In this document: positions 11,573 to 22,900 of the stretch, piece after piece
Layout: the number at the start of each line of letters is the position of its first letter
How positions within the stretch are numbered: position 1 is the stretch's first letter
NCBI GenBank assembly: GCA_013398055.1
Contig: VZRS01000327.1
Location: forward strand, 125,625-189,624
DNA from: Ifrita kowaldi
Lineage: Eukaryota; Chordata; Aves; Passeriformes; Cinclosomatidae
DNA length: 64,000 nt
Direction of reading: 5' to 3'
Program-made: the position numbers and the translations under genes
Notes under the pieces: model-generated
Database searches by the model: none
What the model was told of the DNA's origin: nothing
The model's input: the letters and a program-made list of their open reading frames with translations, nothing else

Positions 11573-11834
11573 AGATCCCTCCGTGGGACGGGGGCTGGAT
11601 CCCTCTGTGGGACGGAAACAGGATATCTTTGCGGGACGGGGGCTAGATCCCTCCGTGGGATGGGGGCTGGATCCCTTGGGGGGACGGGGACTGGGTCCCT
11701 CCATGGGACAGGGACTGGATGTCTCTGTGGGACAGGGATTGGATCCCTCCATGGGACAGAGGCTGGATTCCTCGGTGGGACAGGGGCTGGATCCCTCCGT
11801 GGTTCGGTGCTGGATCCCGCGGAGGGAGCGCGGG
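11573..11834 (+). repeat. 24-bp GC-rich minisatellite, about 11 copies, truncated by gap
   Basis: Direct tandem array with unit ggatccctccgtgggacggg plus four more bases (24 bp). Units begin at 11573, 11597, 11621 and so on. They diverge by a few substitutions each but keep length 24 until the tenth unit, which is one base shorter. The array stops at the single N at 11835, so its true length is unknown. Because 24 is divisible by 3, all six frames stay open, giving false ORFs of repeated GWIPPWDR-type octapeptides. It lies about 1 kb upstream of the IRF1 start codon, at the edge of the IRF1 CpG island. Confidence 0.95.
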
Positions 11835-11835
11835 N

Positions 11836-12740
11836 CTGTTAGCCCCTCACTTTGCGCAGCACGGAGGTTCCAGGAGAAGGCACCCCGCAGGGTCCTTGGG
11901 AGCGGTGCCGGGGGCACGGCGCGGCTCAGCTCTGGTCGTAATGAGGCGGCAGCGCCGGCCTCTGTCGTGCGGAGGAGTTCTGGAGGTGGAGCGGGCGCAT
12001 CGCTCCGGCAGCCGTCGGGGTGGGCACCGCGCATCCCTCCTGCGGGCAGCGGCCACGGCGCAGTGCACAAGCCCTGAGAGGGGACGGGCTGGGGCGGGCT
12101 GTTCGTGCGCACCCGCGGGGCCGGGCACGGCTCTGCTCCGCCGCTTAGCCCGGGGCGGAGCGGGCGGCCCGAGCCCCGCGGCTCGGGGCAGCCCTTGCCA
12201 CCTTGGCAGGTGGGCACTCTCCGGGACCTCGTCCCGCCCCCGCCGAGCGGGTTGCCGGTGAAAGTTAGAAACGTGTTCTTTGGGCAATCTCGGGCTGTGC
12301 GTCTTGGAAAAACACCGCAAACAGGAAATTATTTGTGCAAAGGAAGCGCCAGGAGGGCTGGTCCCTGCGGCGGCCGCTCCTCGGGACGGGTGGTGGTGGA
12401 ATTGGGGATACCCACCTGCAGCAGGGCCGCTGCCCCCTACCTTGCGCAACTTAATTAATAATAAACTTTTAAGAAGAGGATCGTGCAGTCGGTGCCTACT
12501 GTAGAACGGGGGGACACCCGCACCCCGTCGCGGTGCTGGCGGGAGGCTCTGTCCCAGAAAGGGGGTCGGAGCCAGGCTCCTCCCGGCCTGACCGGTCCAA
12601 CGCAGAGCTGCCCACGCAGCACGGGCTGAACACCCACTGCTGCCGTCGGCCTCTTTGCCGAATTCCAAACCTGAGCCCTGATTTGGAGCTGAGCCAGGCG
12701 GAGCAGGAAGCACTTCCTTCCGGGAGCAGGTGAGAGGCAC
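11836..12740 (+). promoter_or_regulatory. IRF1: IRF1 CpG island, promoter and noncoding exon 1 region
   Basis: Dense CpG from 11836 to about 12260, with GC-box words such as ggggcgggc and cccgcccccgcc, then moderately CpG-rich to about 12600. IRF1 in other vertebrates has a CpG-island promoter and a noncoding first exon. Candidate exon 1 donors are cag|gtgggc after 12209 and gagcag|gtgaga after 12730. The second would leave an intron 1 of only 155 nt. A kappaB-like ggggatacccac sits at 12404-12415, one position off consensus, and a GAAA-N4-GAAA near-ISRE lies around 12258-12269. I found no TTCNNNGAA STAT site, which the mammalian IRF1 promoter has. It may lie in the gap at 11835 or be absent. 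The transcription start is not determined. Confidence 0.7.
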
Positions 12741-12890
12741 TGAACGAGAGTTAAGACTCTGGAAAAGTAGTTCTCGGTAGCATTGGTGGTGATGCTGAGC
12801 ACAGAAGGTATGGGAGGGGCGACTCTGCAGAGTGGTTAAAATAGTGATGAGAGTTGGGCTGACCTGTTTGTTCCTTCTTTCACAGCCAAC

Positions 12891-15800
12891 ATGCCAGCCT
12901 CAAGAATGCGCATGAGGCCATGGTTGGAAATGCAGATTGATTCCAATCAAATACCAGGACTGATATGGATTAACAGGGTGAGGCTGCTTTGTACTATTAT
13001 CATCATTATTAGTATTACTTGTGTATCATTAGCGATCCTTATTCTTAAATGACACTAAACACAAGTCAAGATCATGAAGAAAAAAACATGGAGGAAACTT
13101 GCCAGCATTATGTTTAGAAAGCGACAGTTTTTGTTTGCAGAAAAGGTAGCTATGGTTGGTACACAGTGGAGTAGTTCCATTTTTCCCTCAGGAAATTCCC
13201 AGGAGGGGAATGAAAAACTACATTGAAAACATTCTGAGCATGTTGGAGAACCAAGAAACCTTCAAGCTCTCTTTTAACTCCTGCTGCTCATTGAGCCAAG
13301 TCAGCTCCTGTCCCAGATATGCAGCTGCTGTTACACTCCAGTTACTTCCAGTTTTAAGATTTGGCCTGAAAGAAATGTAATTTTTGGTCTGTAAGGCATA
13401 TCCCTGTTACCAGTGCGTAGCACAGGTTGAGATCACTGAGCTTATTGAACCAGGTCTCTGAAGTTTCCATATCCATCCCAAGAGGATATTTAAGCTGCTT
13501 TCTTTTGTAGGATTGCTGCAGGATCTTATGGGCAACTTAAAAAAGGGATTCGATTCTCTAACAGAGTGTATCTAGAAAATATGCTGTAATTTATGTCATA
13601 CTAATAGGTTAGATGCAATGTATTGAAATTATTCTGGGATAAAGTTGATAATATTACTTACTTCTACCGTACTGTAGCACCTTTGGGTTTTTTTCCCAGT
13701 TTCAGAAACCATAAAAAGCCTTAAATGCCATGAACTAAATAGATGGAACAATGGCTATGTAATTAAAATATAGAGCAGGGGGGTTATAGTATTTCAGAGC
13801 TGCAACTGAGAACTGTGACTAAATCCATCATTCCAAACTGGCACGTGATGCTTCTTTTTTCATTCAAATCTCTATTGGTTTAATTTCAGGATAAGAGGAT
13901 ATTTCAAATCCCGTGGAAACATGCAGCTAAGCATGGCTGGGACATGGAGAAGGATGCCTGCCTTTTCCGGAGCTGGGCCATTCATACAGGTGTGTGCTGG
14001 CTTTACATTCCCATCAGTCATATGACTATCTTAAACAAAGCATTTTTTTGCCTTGACTTACACTGGTAGTTAGACTAACTACTAGTGTGTATGTCAGAAA
14101 ATAGAATGTTGGTATCTTCAGCACTGGATAGTCTTAAATACGTGACCCATCTCTTATTTATAGGAAGGTATAAAGAAGGTGAGAAAGATCCTGATCCAAA
14201 AACCTGGAAGGCAAATTTCCGCTGTGCCATGAATTCCCTGCCTGACATTGAAGAAGTGAAGGATAAAAGCATCAACAGGGGCTCCAGTGCTGTCAGGGTT
14301 TACAGGATGCTGCCACCCTTGACAAAGCATCAGAAGAAAGGTAAACCCTTGGCAATCCAGCTGGAGTTACACTGCTTAAACAGCACTAAATGTCCTGCTC
14401 CATGTAAGCAGGGGATAACAGATCTGTTGGTAGCACTGGTGCTGCTGGGCTTGCTGACCGGTTGTTGCTGGGAGGAGCCTGTAGAAACAGTTAATTTTAT
14501 CCCAAATTACTTAAACGTGCCTAAAGGCAGCATCAGGAGGTGATGGGGACTGGCTGCTGCTGGCAGTAGCTGAGCAGGTTTCAAGGCTGCAAGAGCTCAC
14601 ACTTGCCTAAAATGTGCAGCCCTTTCTCACATTCATCTTATTTTATTTCACAGAAAGGAAGTCAAAGTCTTCAAGAGAAGTAAGAAACAGGAGCAAGAGA
14701 AAGGTATGTGTCTGTAGAGGCAGCTGAAGAAGCTAGAGGTTTTGGTGGTTTTCTTGCTTAACTTTTTTCATATGGGAACTTCCGTATTCTTAGACAAGTC
14801 TTTCATGCTTTACCCTTGTTTTTGTAGTGTTACGAAGAGACAAGGCTGGAAGAGTCAGCAGAAAGCTTAACCAACACTCCTTTACCAGATGACCACAGTA
14901 GCTACACAATTCACGACTATGCAGGGCAGGAAGTGGAGGTGGAGAGCACAGCCATCACCTTAGGTAAGAGCTGGGTTTAGGTCTGAGCAGAGCGGAAAGT
15001 GCTGTTTGTGCTAAACGCGCGGTCAAAGATGAATCTTGAGGTTGGGGCAGCTGCAGCATCAGACTGGCAGGGACCACAGAGGTGGTTGTCTCTCTCCTGT
15101 GAGTGCCAACTCCTAGTGCATCCTACAGACCTGTCCTCCTGCGAGGTGAGCGGCTCCCTGACCGATTGGAGGCCAGCAATGGAAGTCACCATGGCTGACA
15201 GCACCAACGACCTCTACCAGCTCCAGGTGTCTCCCCTGGCTTCGTCCTCTGAAGGTAGGTATTTCTTTTTTCCTACCCCAGTCTGTCACTGGTCTGCTGG
15301 AGGCAAGACAGCAGGATGAAGGAGTGCCTGGGCCAACAGGAAAAACAAGAGCTGTTTTGTAGAAAAACCAACTTCCATCTGATAGATTTGGGAATTTGGA
15401 GTTACCAAACTGGCCAGGGTGCAGAATGGAGGAGCTGGCACATGCCACCTGCCCATGGGTGAAAGGCTCTGAAATGCCACCTGCTCCAACAGAGACAGTG
15501 GCTGGGGAAATAATTAACATGGATATATCAGAGCAGTTCTTCACTTGGGGTGCAAATCATCTTGCTCCTATAAGCTTCCACAGCAAGTGGGCTCTGCTCT
15601 GTTGAGTCCTGAGGAGGCATCAGAGCTGGCTGGAGCCCTGCATCTCAACATGCAGTTGTTGAAGAGCATCAGAGATTAAGGGCTGTGAGGAGTCTGGGAT
15701 GGGCATGAGTAAAAGGTAGTGGTGTTTTGTGACAAGAGAATATGTAGCACATTCTGTGGTGAAGAAGCAGAAGTATGAGGGCTAAAAGTTGACATCTATA

Positions 15801-17419
15801 TTTTCTTCTCTTTTTTTATGTGCTTCCAAAATAGTCACAGATGAAGATGAAGAGGAAATAAATCCGGATATTTTTAAGGTAAAACCAGCCCTTCTGGTCA
15901 GAATAAAATTGTCCTAAGTTGGTGTTTGTACCAAGAGAGGAGGGGAAGCAGGTATCTGATCCAGTCTCATGTGAGCTGAACATACACTTACTTAATAAGG
16001 AAGCCTGAAAAATTAAATTTAAAAAGAAAGCTGCTTTGTAAACATGAACTGGAGAGGACACACCCATGGAAATATTTACCCTTCATGTGAAAGTCAGAGG
16101 AAGTTACTAAGTACTGCTAGGAGTAGAGGTTTATAGAATGAGAGTCGCAGAATCATTAAGGTTGGAAAAGATCTCTAAGACATCAAGTCTAACCACCAGC
16201 CCAGCGCCACCACCGTGTTCATTAAACCATGTCCTCAAGTGCCATATCCTCATGGTTTTTGAACACTTCCAGGGATTACGACTCCACTGCTTCCCTGGAC
16301 AATCTGTTCCAATGCTTGACAATCCTTTCCATGAAAATTTCTTCCCTAATACCCAATATAAACTTCCCCTGGCACAACTTGAGGCCATTTCCTTGATCTC
16401 AGGTTGTTGTATTAGGGTCTGCAGAGATCCTCTAGATTTTTCTATTTTGCCCTTCCCTCCACCTCTTACGTGTTTGGCTCTTAATCTGCATTTCCAGACG
16501 TCACACTCATCCCACTGATAAGACAGAAAAAGGTGCTCCAGCCCTTGCTGTTTTGCATGAACATTTTTTTTAAAACTGTGAATAAAACACGTTTTATTTA
16601 ACTTAGCATGAGAAAATAGAACTTGATCTTGTTGCTTACCTGTCTTCTTATTAAGGGCAAGTAGTCAAACACTGCACCCACAGCAAGAAGGAGGAGTTTT
16701 TATCATCTCCTTCTTCTCTTCCAGCTGCTTGGACCAGCCCAAGACTGGCACAACACCAGCATTGGGGGGAAAGGCTTTCTCACCAATGAGTCAGGCACCC
16801 AGACACTGTGCAGCACCTATGGCTACAAGGAGCAGGACGGGGACATCAACACGACTTCAGGTACAGGCTTCTGGGCTATCCCTGACAATCAAGGCCACAG
16901 GATGATGCAGATAAGACACTAATTGGGAGGCAGCAAAGGAAATGGAGGAATTCACCATCCTTGTGTTCTGAGATTTCCAGGCAGCCTGTTGGAAGGCTGT
17001 AAGGAATTCGCTGATAAAAAGGAAAAGTCAAAAACACCTCCAAGTAAGAGAATCCTATGAATTTCAGGGTTATACATGTTAAGTTAGGTCAGCTTTCAGG
17101 AACTCCTTGGAATAGAACTAAATAATTTGTTCTAGCAATAGCTTAAATGAAACAGTTTAATAGAAAGTGTTTGATGTATTTCAGGAAAATAATAGCCTAC
17201 AGTATTTACTCTCTTCTGAGAAATCTTACAATTTTTGATATTTATTTTTAATATATCTATACACTATTTTGCTCTTGCTGCATTAATTCAGTGCCCATTC
17301 TTGGTTCCTTTTATCTAGGAGAAGTGGATTTCAGGTTCTTTGACCAGAAAAGCAGCCTAGACTTCTCCTGGCTGGATACAGTGAGGCCAACCATGCAAGT
17401 TATTCCCTGTGGGTTGTAA
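12891..17419 (+). CDS. IRF1: interferon regulatory factor 1 (complete coding region, 9 coding exons)
   Basis: Nuclear transcription factor that binds GAAANNGAAA elements and activates interferon, MHC class I and antiviral genes. Coding exons: 12891-12977, 13890-13989, 14164-14340, 14654-14703, 14828-14963, 15129-15254, 15835-15878, 16725-16860, 17319-17419. All have GT-AG introns and consistent phases. They total 957 nt, or 318 residues plus stop, close to the mammalian length of about 325. The start ATG lies five bases into the exon, preceded by ccaac as in mammals. The DNA-binding domain (residues 1 to about 115) begins MPASRMRMRPWLEMQI and keeps the tryptophan cluster W11, W26, W38, W46, W58, plus the recognition-helix motif NFRCAMNSLPDIEEVKD. 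Basic segment ERKSKSSREVRNRSKRK (exon 5) matches the nuclear localisation region. The acidic DEDEEE stretch (exon 8) and the C-terminal half are more diverged. The protein ends VIPCGL, comparable to the mammalian AIPCAP. A CR1 sits in intron 8. Confidence 0.97.
16133..16420 (-). mobile_element. CR1 LINE fragment inside IRF1 intron 8
   Basis: Reverse-complement CR1 3' end: atagaatgagagtcgcagaatcattaaggttggaaaagatctctaagacatcaag is the common CR1 subfamily start. It is followed by ccatgtcctcaagtgcca and cttcccagggat-like words. Antisense to IRF1. It ends about 300 bp before the exon 9 acceptor. Confidence 0.88.
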
Positions 17420-18388
17420 ACCCTTGGCTTCCTCCAACAACAGACTGCTCTTGGATAGAAACTTCAACAGGCGTGGAGAGAATGGAAGAAATTCTTTGTT
17501 ACTGACTGAAGGAAGAAAGTAGCTTTTCTATTCCGTTTCAGTTGTAGGCCTGGAAAGGTTAGCATGAAAACACCATTATCAATGTAAAAAAGGAAGTGCA
17601 TTTTGCTAGCAGGACTCTGGCACTGAAGGTGCTCAGCTGCAGCTGCCACCTTATTGCCCCGGAGGTGAAGCTTTTGCTGGAAGGTGTCACTGTGCCATGG
17701 AATCTGACCTGGTGGGGTACCACAGGCCTGGGGAGCAGGTTACTATCCTCCCCACCCGTGGTGTGATGAGCACTTTACCCGCAGAGTGCTTAGAGGAGAC
17801 ACTGCAGATAAGTCTCTGACCTGTTAGTTTTGGTTGCTGCTTACCTGTGCAACACTGGTGACATTGAGCTTAACGACTGTCATTACACTTAGGCAGAAAA
17901 ATTGCACTAATGGGCCATCTCTTCTTTGATTTACTCCATCATATAGTTCATCTTTCAGACCTTTCAAACTCTTTAAATAGACCATTAAAATGTGAAAATT
18001 CAGTTCAGGCTTTGCTTCCACCAAGTCCATCCCCCAGGTGCACTCATAGGATGCTCTCTGCCATAGGCATGCCCTATCCCTTTCCTCATATGAGTTCAAG
18101 AGCTGCTGCATGAAACAATTTTGCACTGACAGGGGCAGAGCTCTTTATTTTTATCATGCCTTTTGCAGATCCCTTTCTGGCACTTTGTGGGGATCCCTCC
18201 AGTACTGCACACAAGTTTTAACATCCCACAGATCCTCTGGACCAGCATGTGCAGGCAAGTGCTGGATGGAAGAGGTTCTAATGTGTGTGTGTATAATAGA
18301 TAGGAATCAAATCACTAAGCTGTAACAGACTATTTTCTTGTACATTTTATTTTTGTAAATAAAAGTGTTGTATATTTGTTTTAATAAA
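17420..18388 (+). terminator. IRF1: IRF1 3' UTR with two poly(A) signals
   Basis: Follows the IRF1 stop without splice signals. The end carries the cluster ttttatttttgtaaataaaagtgttgtatatttgttttaataaaatg, with AATAAA at 18358-18363 and 18383-18388. Cleavage is expected 10-30 bases later. The U-rich arrangement resembles the end of mammalian IRF1 mRNA as I remember it. Confidence 0.75.
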
Positions 18389-18410
18389 ATGTTTTATATA
18401 TGACATGTTT

Positions 18411-19668
18411 ACTTTTTCTCATAGAAGAGCTCTGAGAATGAATTCCAGCATCCTTGAAAATACCCAAACAGATGTGCTGTTGACAGAAACAGTTGGAGGG
18501 GTTTTTTCATGACTCATGAAAGCACAAGGAATTTAGTTTGCTCTCATTTTCTACCCCCAGCCTCTTCCAAGTGAAGCTGATGGGTGGAATCCTACATGTC
18601 AGGGAAGGGGAGCACTGGTGCTGTGCATTGTGGGGTAGTTGGTTTGTATTTGTCATCATCTGCAAGTCAGACCTGACTCAGAGCAAGGTTACAGGCTACA
18701 CTAAAAAAATCCTGTATACAGCAGGTCCCTGCTATGGATGTTCTTATCAGCAATACCATTGGCTTCTGGGATTAAATCAGCAGTGAAGCCCCAGTTAAAT
18801 ACCTCAGGTTTGCCTAAAAAGAAAGCACAGGCACAATTCAGAAGGCAAGGGGAAAGCAAGCTGGTTTTCCCCTGAATATTTGATGCATTTGCTATACTTC
18901 ATGCTATAAAGGTCTAGTGTTATTGCATCACGTGTAGTGGGATACAAGTGAGGCTGAGGCAACGTGTGAGAGCCACAGCCACTGACACTGCCTGGAAAAC
19001 CCCTGTGCTGTGCTGGCCTTTGGAGAATAACTCCATTTTCTGGGCCAGAGCTGAGGAGAATATTGGGCTGCAGGAGAGGAAGACCCAGCCCAAAGGGCCG
19101 GAACAAAGAAGACATTTCCTGCTGCCTTTGGCACAGGTTCTGCTGCAGGGACAGAGGCTCTGCAGGGCAGGGACAGATGTGGGGCTTACTGAGGGAAGAG
19201 GGGTAAAGTGAGTGCCGGGTCGTGGGTCTCAAATCCAGCACAGCAAGGTGGAGGGGCAGCCTGGGGAAGGGGAGGCTGGGCAGGGTCCCTTCATCCTATT
19301 AGTCATTAACCAGCCCTCCCTGGCACAGCCTGAGGCAGGCAAGCCCAGGAAGCACCTACCAGGTGACACTGGCAGAGAGCAGCTTCTGATGACCTTATCC
19401 TGGCCCTGCAGGGGTGGCAGCTGGGAGTGTGGGGACTGTGCTGTCCCCCTAAAGCTGTCACACTCCCTAGCAGGGTATCTGGCCTGAGGGCTCACATCTT
19501 GGGAATCCCATCCAGCTGGGAATCCCCAGGTACCTGGGCTGCCTTGAATCACGCACACCTGAAGTCCTGCAGATTTAGAGCAGGAACATTTTGTGCACAA
19601 GCGAAGAAATCGCCCACCAGATTCTCAGCCTTCCAGTACTAAAAGTGAGCTTATGAAAGAGACAGATC
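18411..19668. other. sequence downstream of IRF1, no gene recognised
   Basis: No coding pattern or known repeat seen on either strand. Open frames are interrupted and lack splice-linked partners. Confidence 0.45.
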
Positions 19669-19961
19669 AACTTTTATCTCAAGCAGACAGTGACAGGACA
19701 AGGGGGTAGGGCTACAAACTGACACAGGGCAGGGTTGGATTGAATAGCTATTAGGAAGAAATTCTTGACTCTGGAGGGTCATGAGGCCCTGGCACAGGCT
19801 GCCCAGAGAAACTGGGGCTGCCCAATCCCAAGGCCAGGTTGAGAGGGGCTTGGAGCAACCTGGTCTAGTGGAAGATGTCCTTGCCCATGGCAGGTTGGAG
19901 CAAAATGAGCTTTAAGGTCCCTTCCAGCCCAAACTATTTGATGGTTCTATGATTCCATGAC
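19669..19961 (+). mobile_element. CR1 LINE 3' fragment
   Basis: Sense CR1: gacaggacaaggggg, ttaggaagaaattctt, ggcacaggctgcccagagaa, cctggtctagtggaagatgtcc, ctttaaggtcccttccagcccaaac, ending with the octamer-type tail ggttctatgattccatga. Confidence 0.93.
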
Positions 19962-22900
19962 CAGATTTGTATCCTGGTCAGCTGCAGCAGTAGCTTCTAC
20001 CAAGGAAAGAATGTGGGGCTGCAGGACCTAGAGCTATCTGTAGTCCTGGGACAGGACACCAGCTCAGCATCACCAACACAAGGAGGAAATCAGTTTTAAG
20101 AGCCCTTACAAGTTTACCACACATGGGGGGAGGGGATGGGAGACAGAAGGGAAACTTTCTATGATGCAAACACTGCTAAAAATAGAGATTAATTCACCCA
20201 TTCATGCATTTAAGGGGGCATGCTTTTCACAAACATGCTCAGATACAAAAAAAACCCCCAGCATTGAAATGTTCGCAGATAAAAGATTAGACCAAGATCT
20301 GGGAGTAGAAGAAAGCAGCAGAAAGTGCCTCACACCCAGGAACCAGAGACATGCTCCAAGACTATTTTATCAGAATGTTGAAAATGCTTTCCCTTGTTAC
20401 CTCCCAAGGTACATGCACGTCTGACTGCATGCTGGGTATTTTACCAACTGTGAAAAGTGGTAAAGTCCCACGACAGAATTTGTTATTCAGACAGGTAGTT
20501 ATTCAGCCATTGAAGCATCTGGATGGATAAATTCCACCCGAGGTATTTTGTTGTCAGTTTGTTGTTTTGAACTCTTTGAGGGGAAGAAAAACAGAGTGGT
20601 GCTCTCCAGCTCATGAGTGGGGTGATTTGGGGGCTGCTATGCTGAGCTGATGTCTGACTGGCTCCTCCATCACCTCCAGGGCAGGTGGGACTTGTAGGAG
20701 CAACAGACTAAAGAGACTTTTAGGCTACTTGTACACAGAGGAGCATCATCAGCTCTTTAGGATAAACTCCCTGCATAGGCTATGTGATCGAAACAGTTTT
20801 AAACCTTGACACTGGATTTTTCTGAACTTGCCTATCCTAATCAAGCTCTTCATAAACCCAGTAAACTTCTGTTGGAATAAGAGTTGGTTTCACCTGTCAT
20901 ATGCACACAGCTAAATTCAACTGGGAAGTATTCACATCGTAGGAGAGCAGGTCCCTGGGGAGAGCTGCTCAGCCCTTTCAAACTCAGCCACAGCAATAAA
21001 GGAAAGTTCCTATGGGTAGGGCTCAAAGGGCAAGCAGCTCTTATGCTATGAGCCTTGCATGACAGAGAGAAAGATCTAAAGGCAGTGAAGCTGTTGTAAA
21101 GATACAGGTAACTTCTCTGTGGTGGAAAACAAAAAGGAGTCGTTGCATAATCACTGGTTATTTAGGAAATGAATGGAGCTATTGCTGCAGGCTTGGAAGG
21201 CTGCTCCAGCAGAGGCTTTCCATTACCTGCACCATTCCTTACACCATCGCTGGCTGCAGCTCACTTGTAAGCCTTGAAACCATTCAAAACCAAACTAAAA
21301 AAATCCCTTTATTTAGCTTTAGAGCCTTATACCATTAACAGGACAAAACTTCCTGAAAATAACATGACAGTCTCAGAAATATTCCCACATCCTGTATGCA
21401 GGAAAGCTCTGCAGCACCTCAAGCACAGATTTTGCCCTGCAGCATCCTGCATCAAGGTGGAAGAAGCTGCTGGTTCATGCCAGCAGAGGTTTTCAGTGCT
21501 TCAGAGGCAGGATCTCACACATCTAGTAACTGCAGCATTTCCCAGGGAAAACCTGGGACCTGTAAACAAGGAGTTATTGCTTTTCCCCCAGTCTTTGTCC
21601 AAATGGATTCTTAGTGAGAGGCTCAACGGTGCCTGGAGAAGCCTCTGGCTCTTGGCTGCCCAGAGCAGCGGCACCTCGTGTAAGCTTTACCCACCAGGCA
21701 GCAGAGACTGCAGTTATCCTTTCACCTTTGTTTGCTGTGGTGATTGAATCCTGATAATCAGACACATTTCCAGGCAGTCACACGATTTACAGTATCACAC
21801 CTGGAATGGATAGCCGTGCTTCAGGCCACAGGTATGATCTTATAACTGAAAAAAACAGTGGGATATTTATTTGCGGTGCAAAGGCAAACTATTGCTTAGA
21901 AAGCAACCAAACGTCTTGGACTTCAAACATTTCTCTGCTGTCGAGGATCATTCCTCCTCTCCAGTTCCACAAGGGCCCGTTTTCCCCCCATATTTGTAAA
22001 CACAACACAAGGAAGACAGAAACTTTCTAAGGGCAAAAGCCTCTCTCAGAGACTTGGGAGGGCCAAGGAAAGAAGTGTTATCTGTAGAAAAGTTAGTGTT
22101 AGAGCTTAGATGGGGAAACATCTTCCCTAGAAAGGGAGATAGGGAGGAAAGTCACATTTTCATGGACCAATTGTATCTAAGTCGTGTCCCTTTCACCAAT
22201 TGCTTCAGTCCACTGCCTGTATCCTCTCCCACCACAGTGGGAGTGCACTTCAGAGCTGCTTTGTCCTCCCACATTTTTCTATCCCCTTTAATATTTCTCT
22301 CACTGTTAACTCATCCCTGTCCCTCCCCAGCCCTTTTATGTGCAAAAAAACCCAAGGCAGTAATAAATGCAATAACAAAAGCAACAATAAAAGCTCATTG
22401 GTGCAGCAGCATGGTGCAAGTAGCTCCAGTTACTTGCACTGCCACTAACCTTTGGTCTCATTTGTTCTGATAAGGCCAGGATGTGAATTCAGCCAGCGTG
22501 GTTCCCTGCCATGCACTCTGTCCTAGCACAGCTGCCCCAGAGAAGGGAGGAACTGGGAAGGGATGGGAAAACTTCCCATGTCCCCTTCCTGAGTTTCAAC
22601 AAGAGCATGGCATGCAGTGTCATCTGCTGAACTCTCAAAGGCACATCAGCCCAAGCCAGCAGAAGTCATAAATTGCCTATAACCTAGAAAATCTGCTCAT
22701 CCTGCTGGATTTGGTCACCAACTTCATATGAGCAGAGATGTCACACGCAGTGTGAAGGACTCAGGGCTGCCAGGCATGAACATTCTCAACTACTGACTGC
22801 CTTGCTGACCATCGTGGAAGGGCAGTGCCAGATCACAGGCAGCATGACAGGAAGATGGGGCAGCCAGGAGGATCTGTAGCCACAGAGCTCAGAGATGAGG

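Noticed and set aside
11486..12261. Overlapping repeat-encoded frames (octapeptide GWIPPWDR-like or SLRGTGAG-like)
   Set aside because: All frames stay open because the minisatellite unit is 24 bp. They run through an unknown base. Not genes.
11847..12740. 297-codon minus-strand open frame across the IRF1 CpG island
   Set aside because: GC-rich, rich in A, P, R and G, overlapping other long frames on both strands. No family resemblance. It is the usual artefact of CpG islands.
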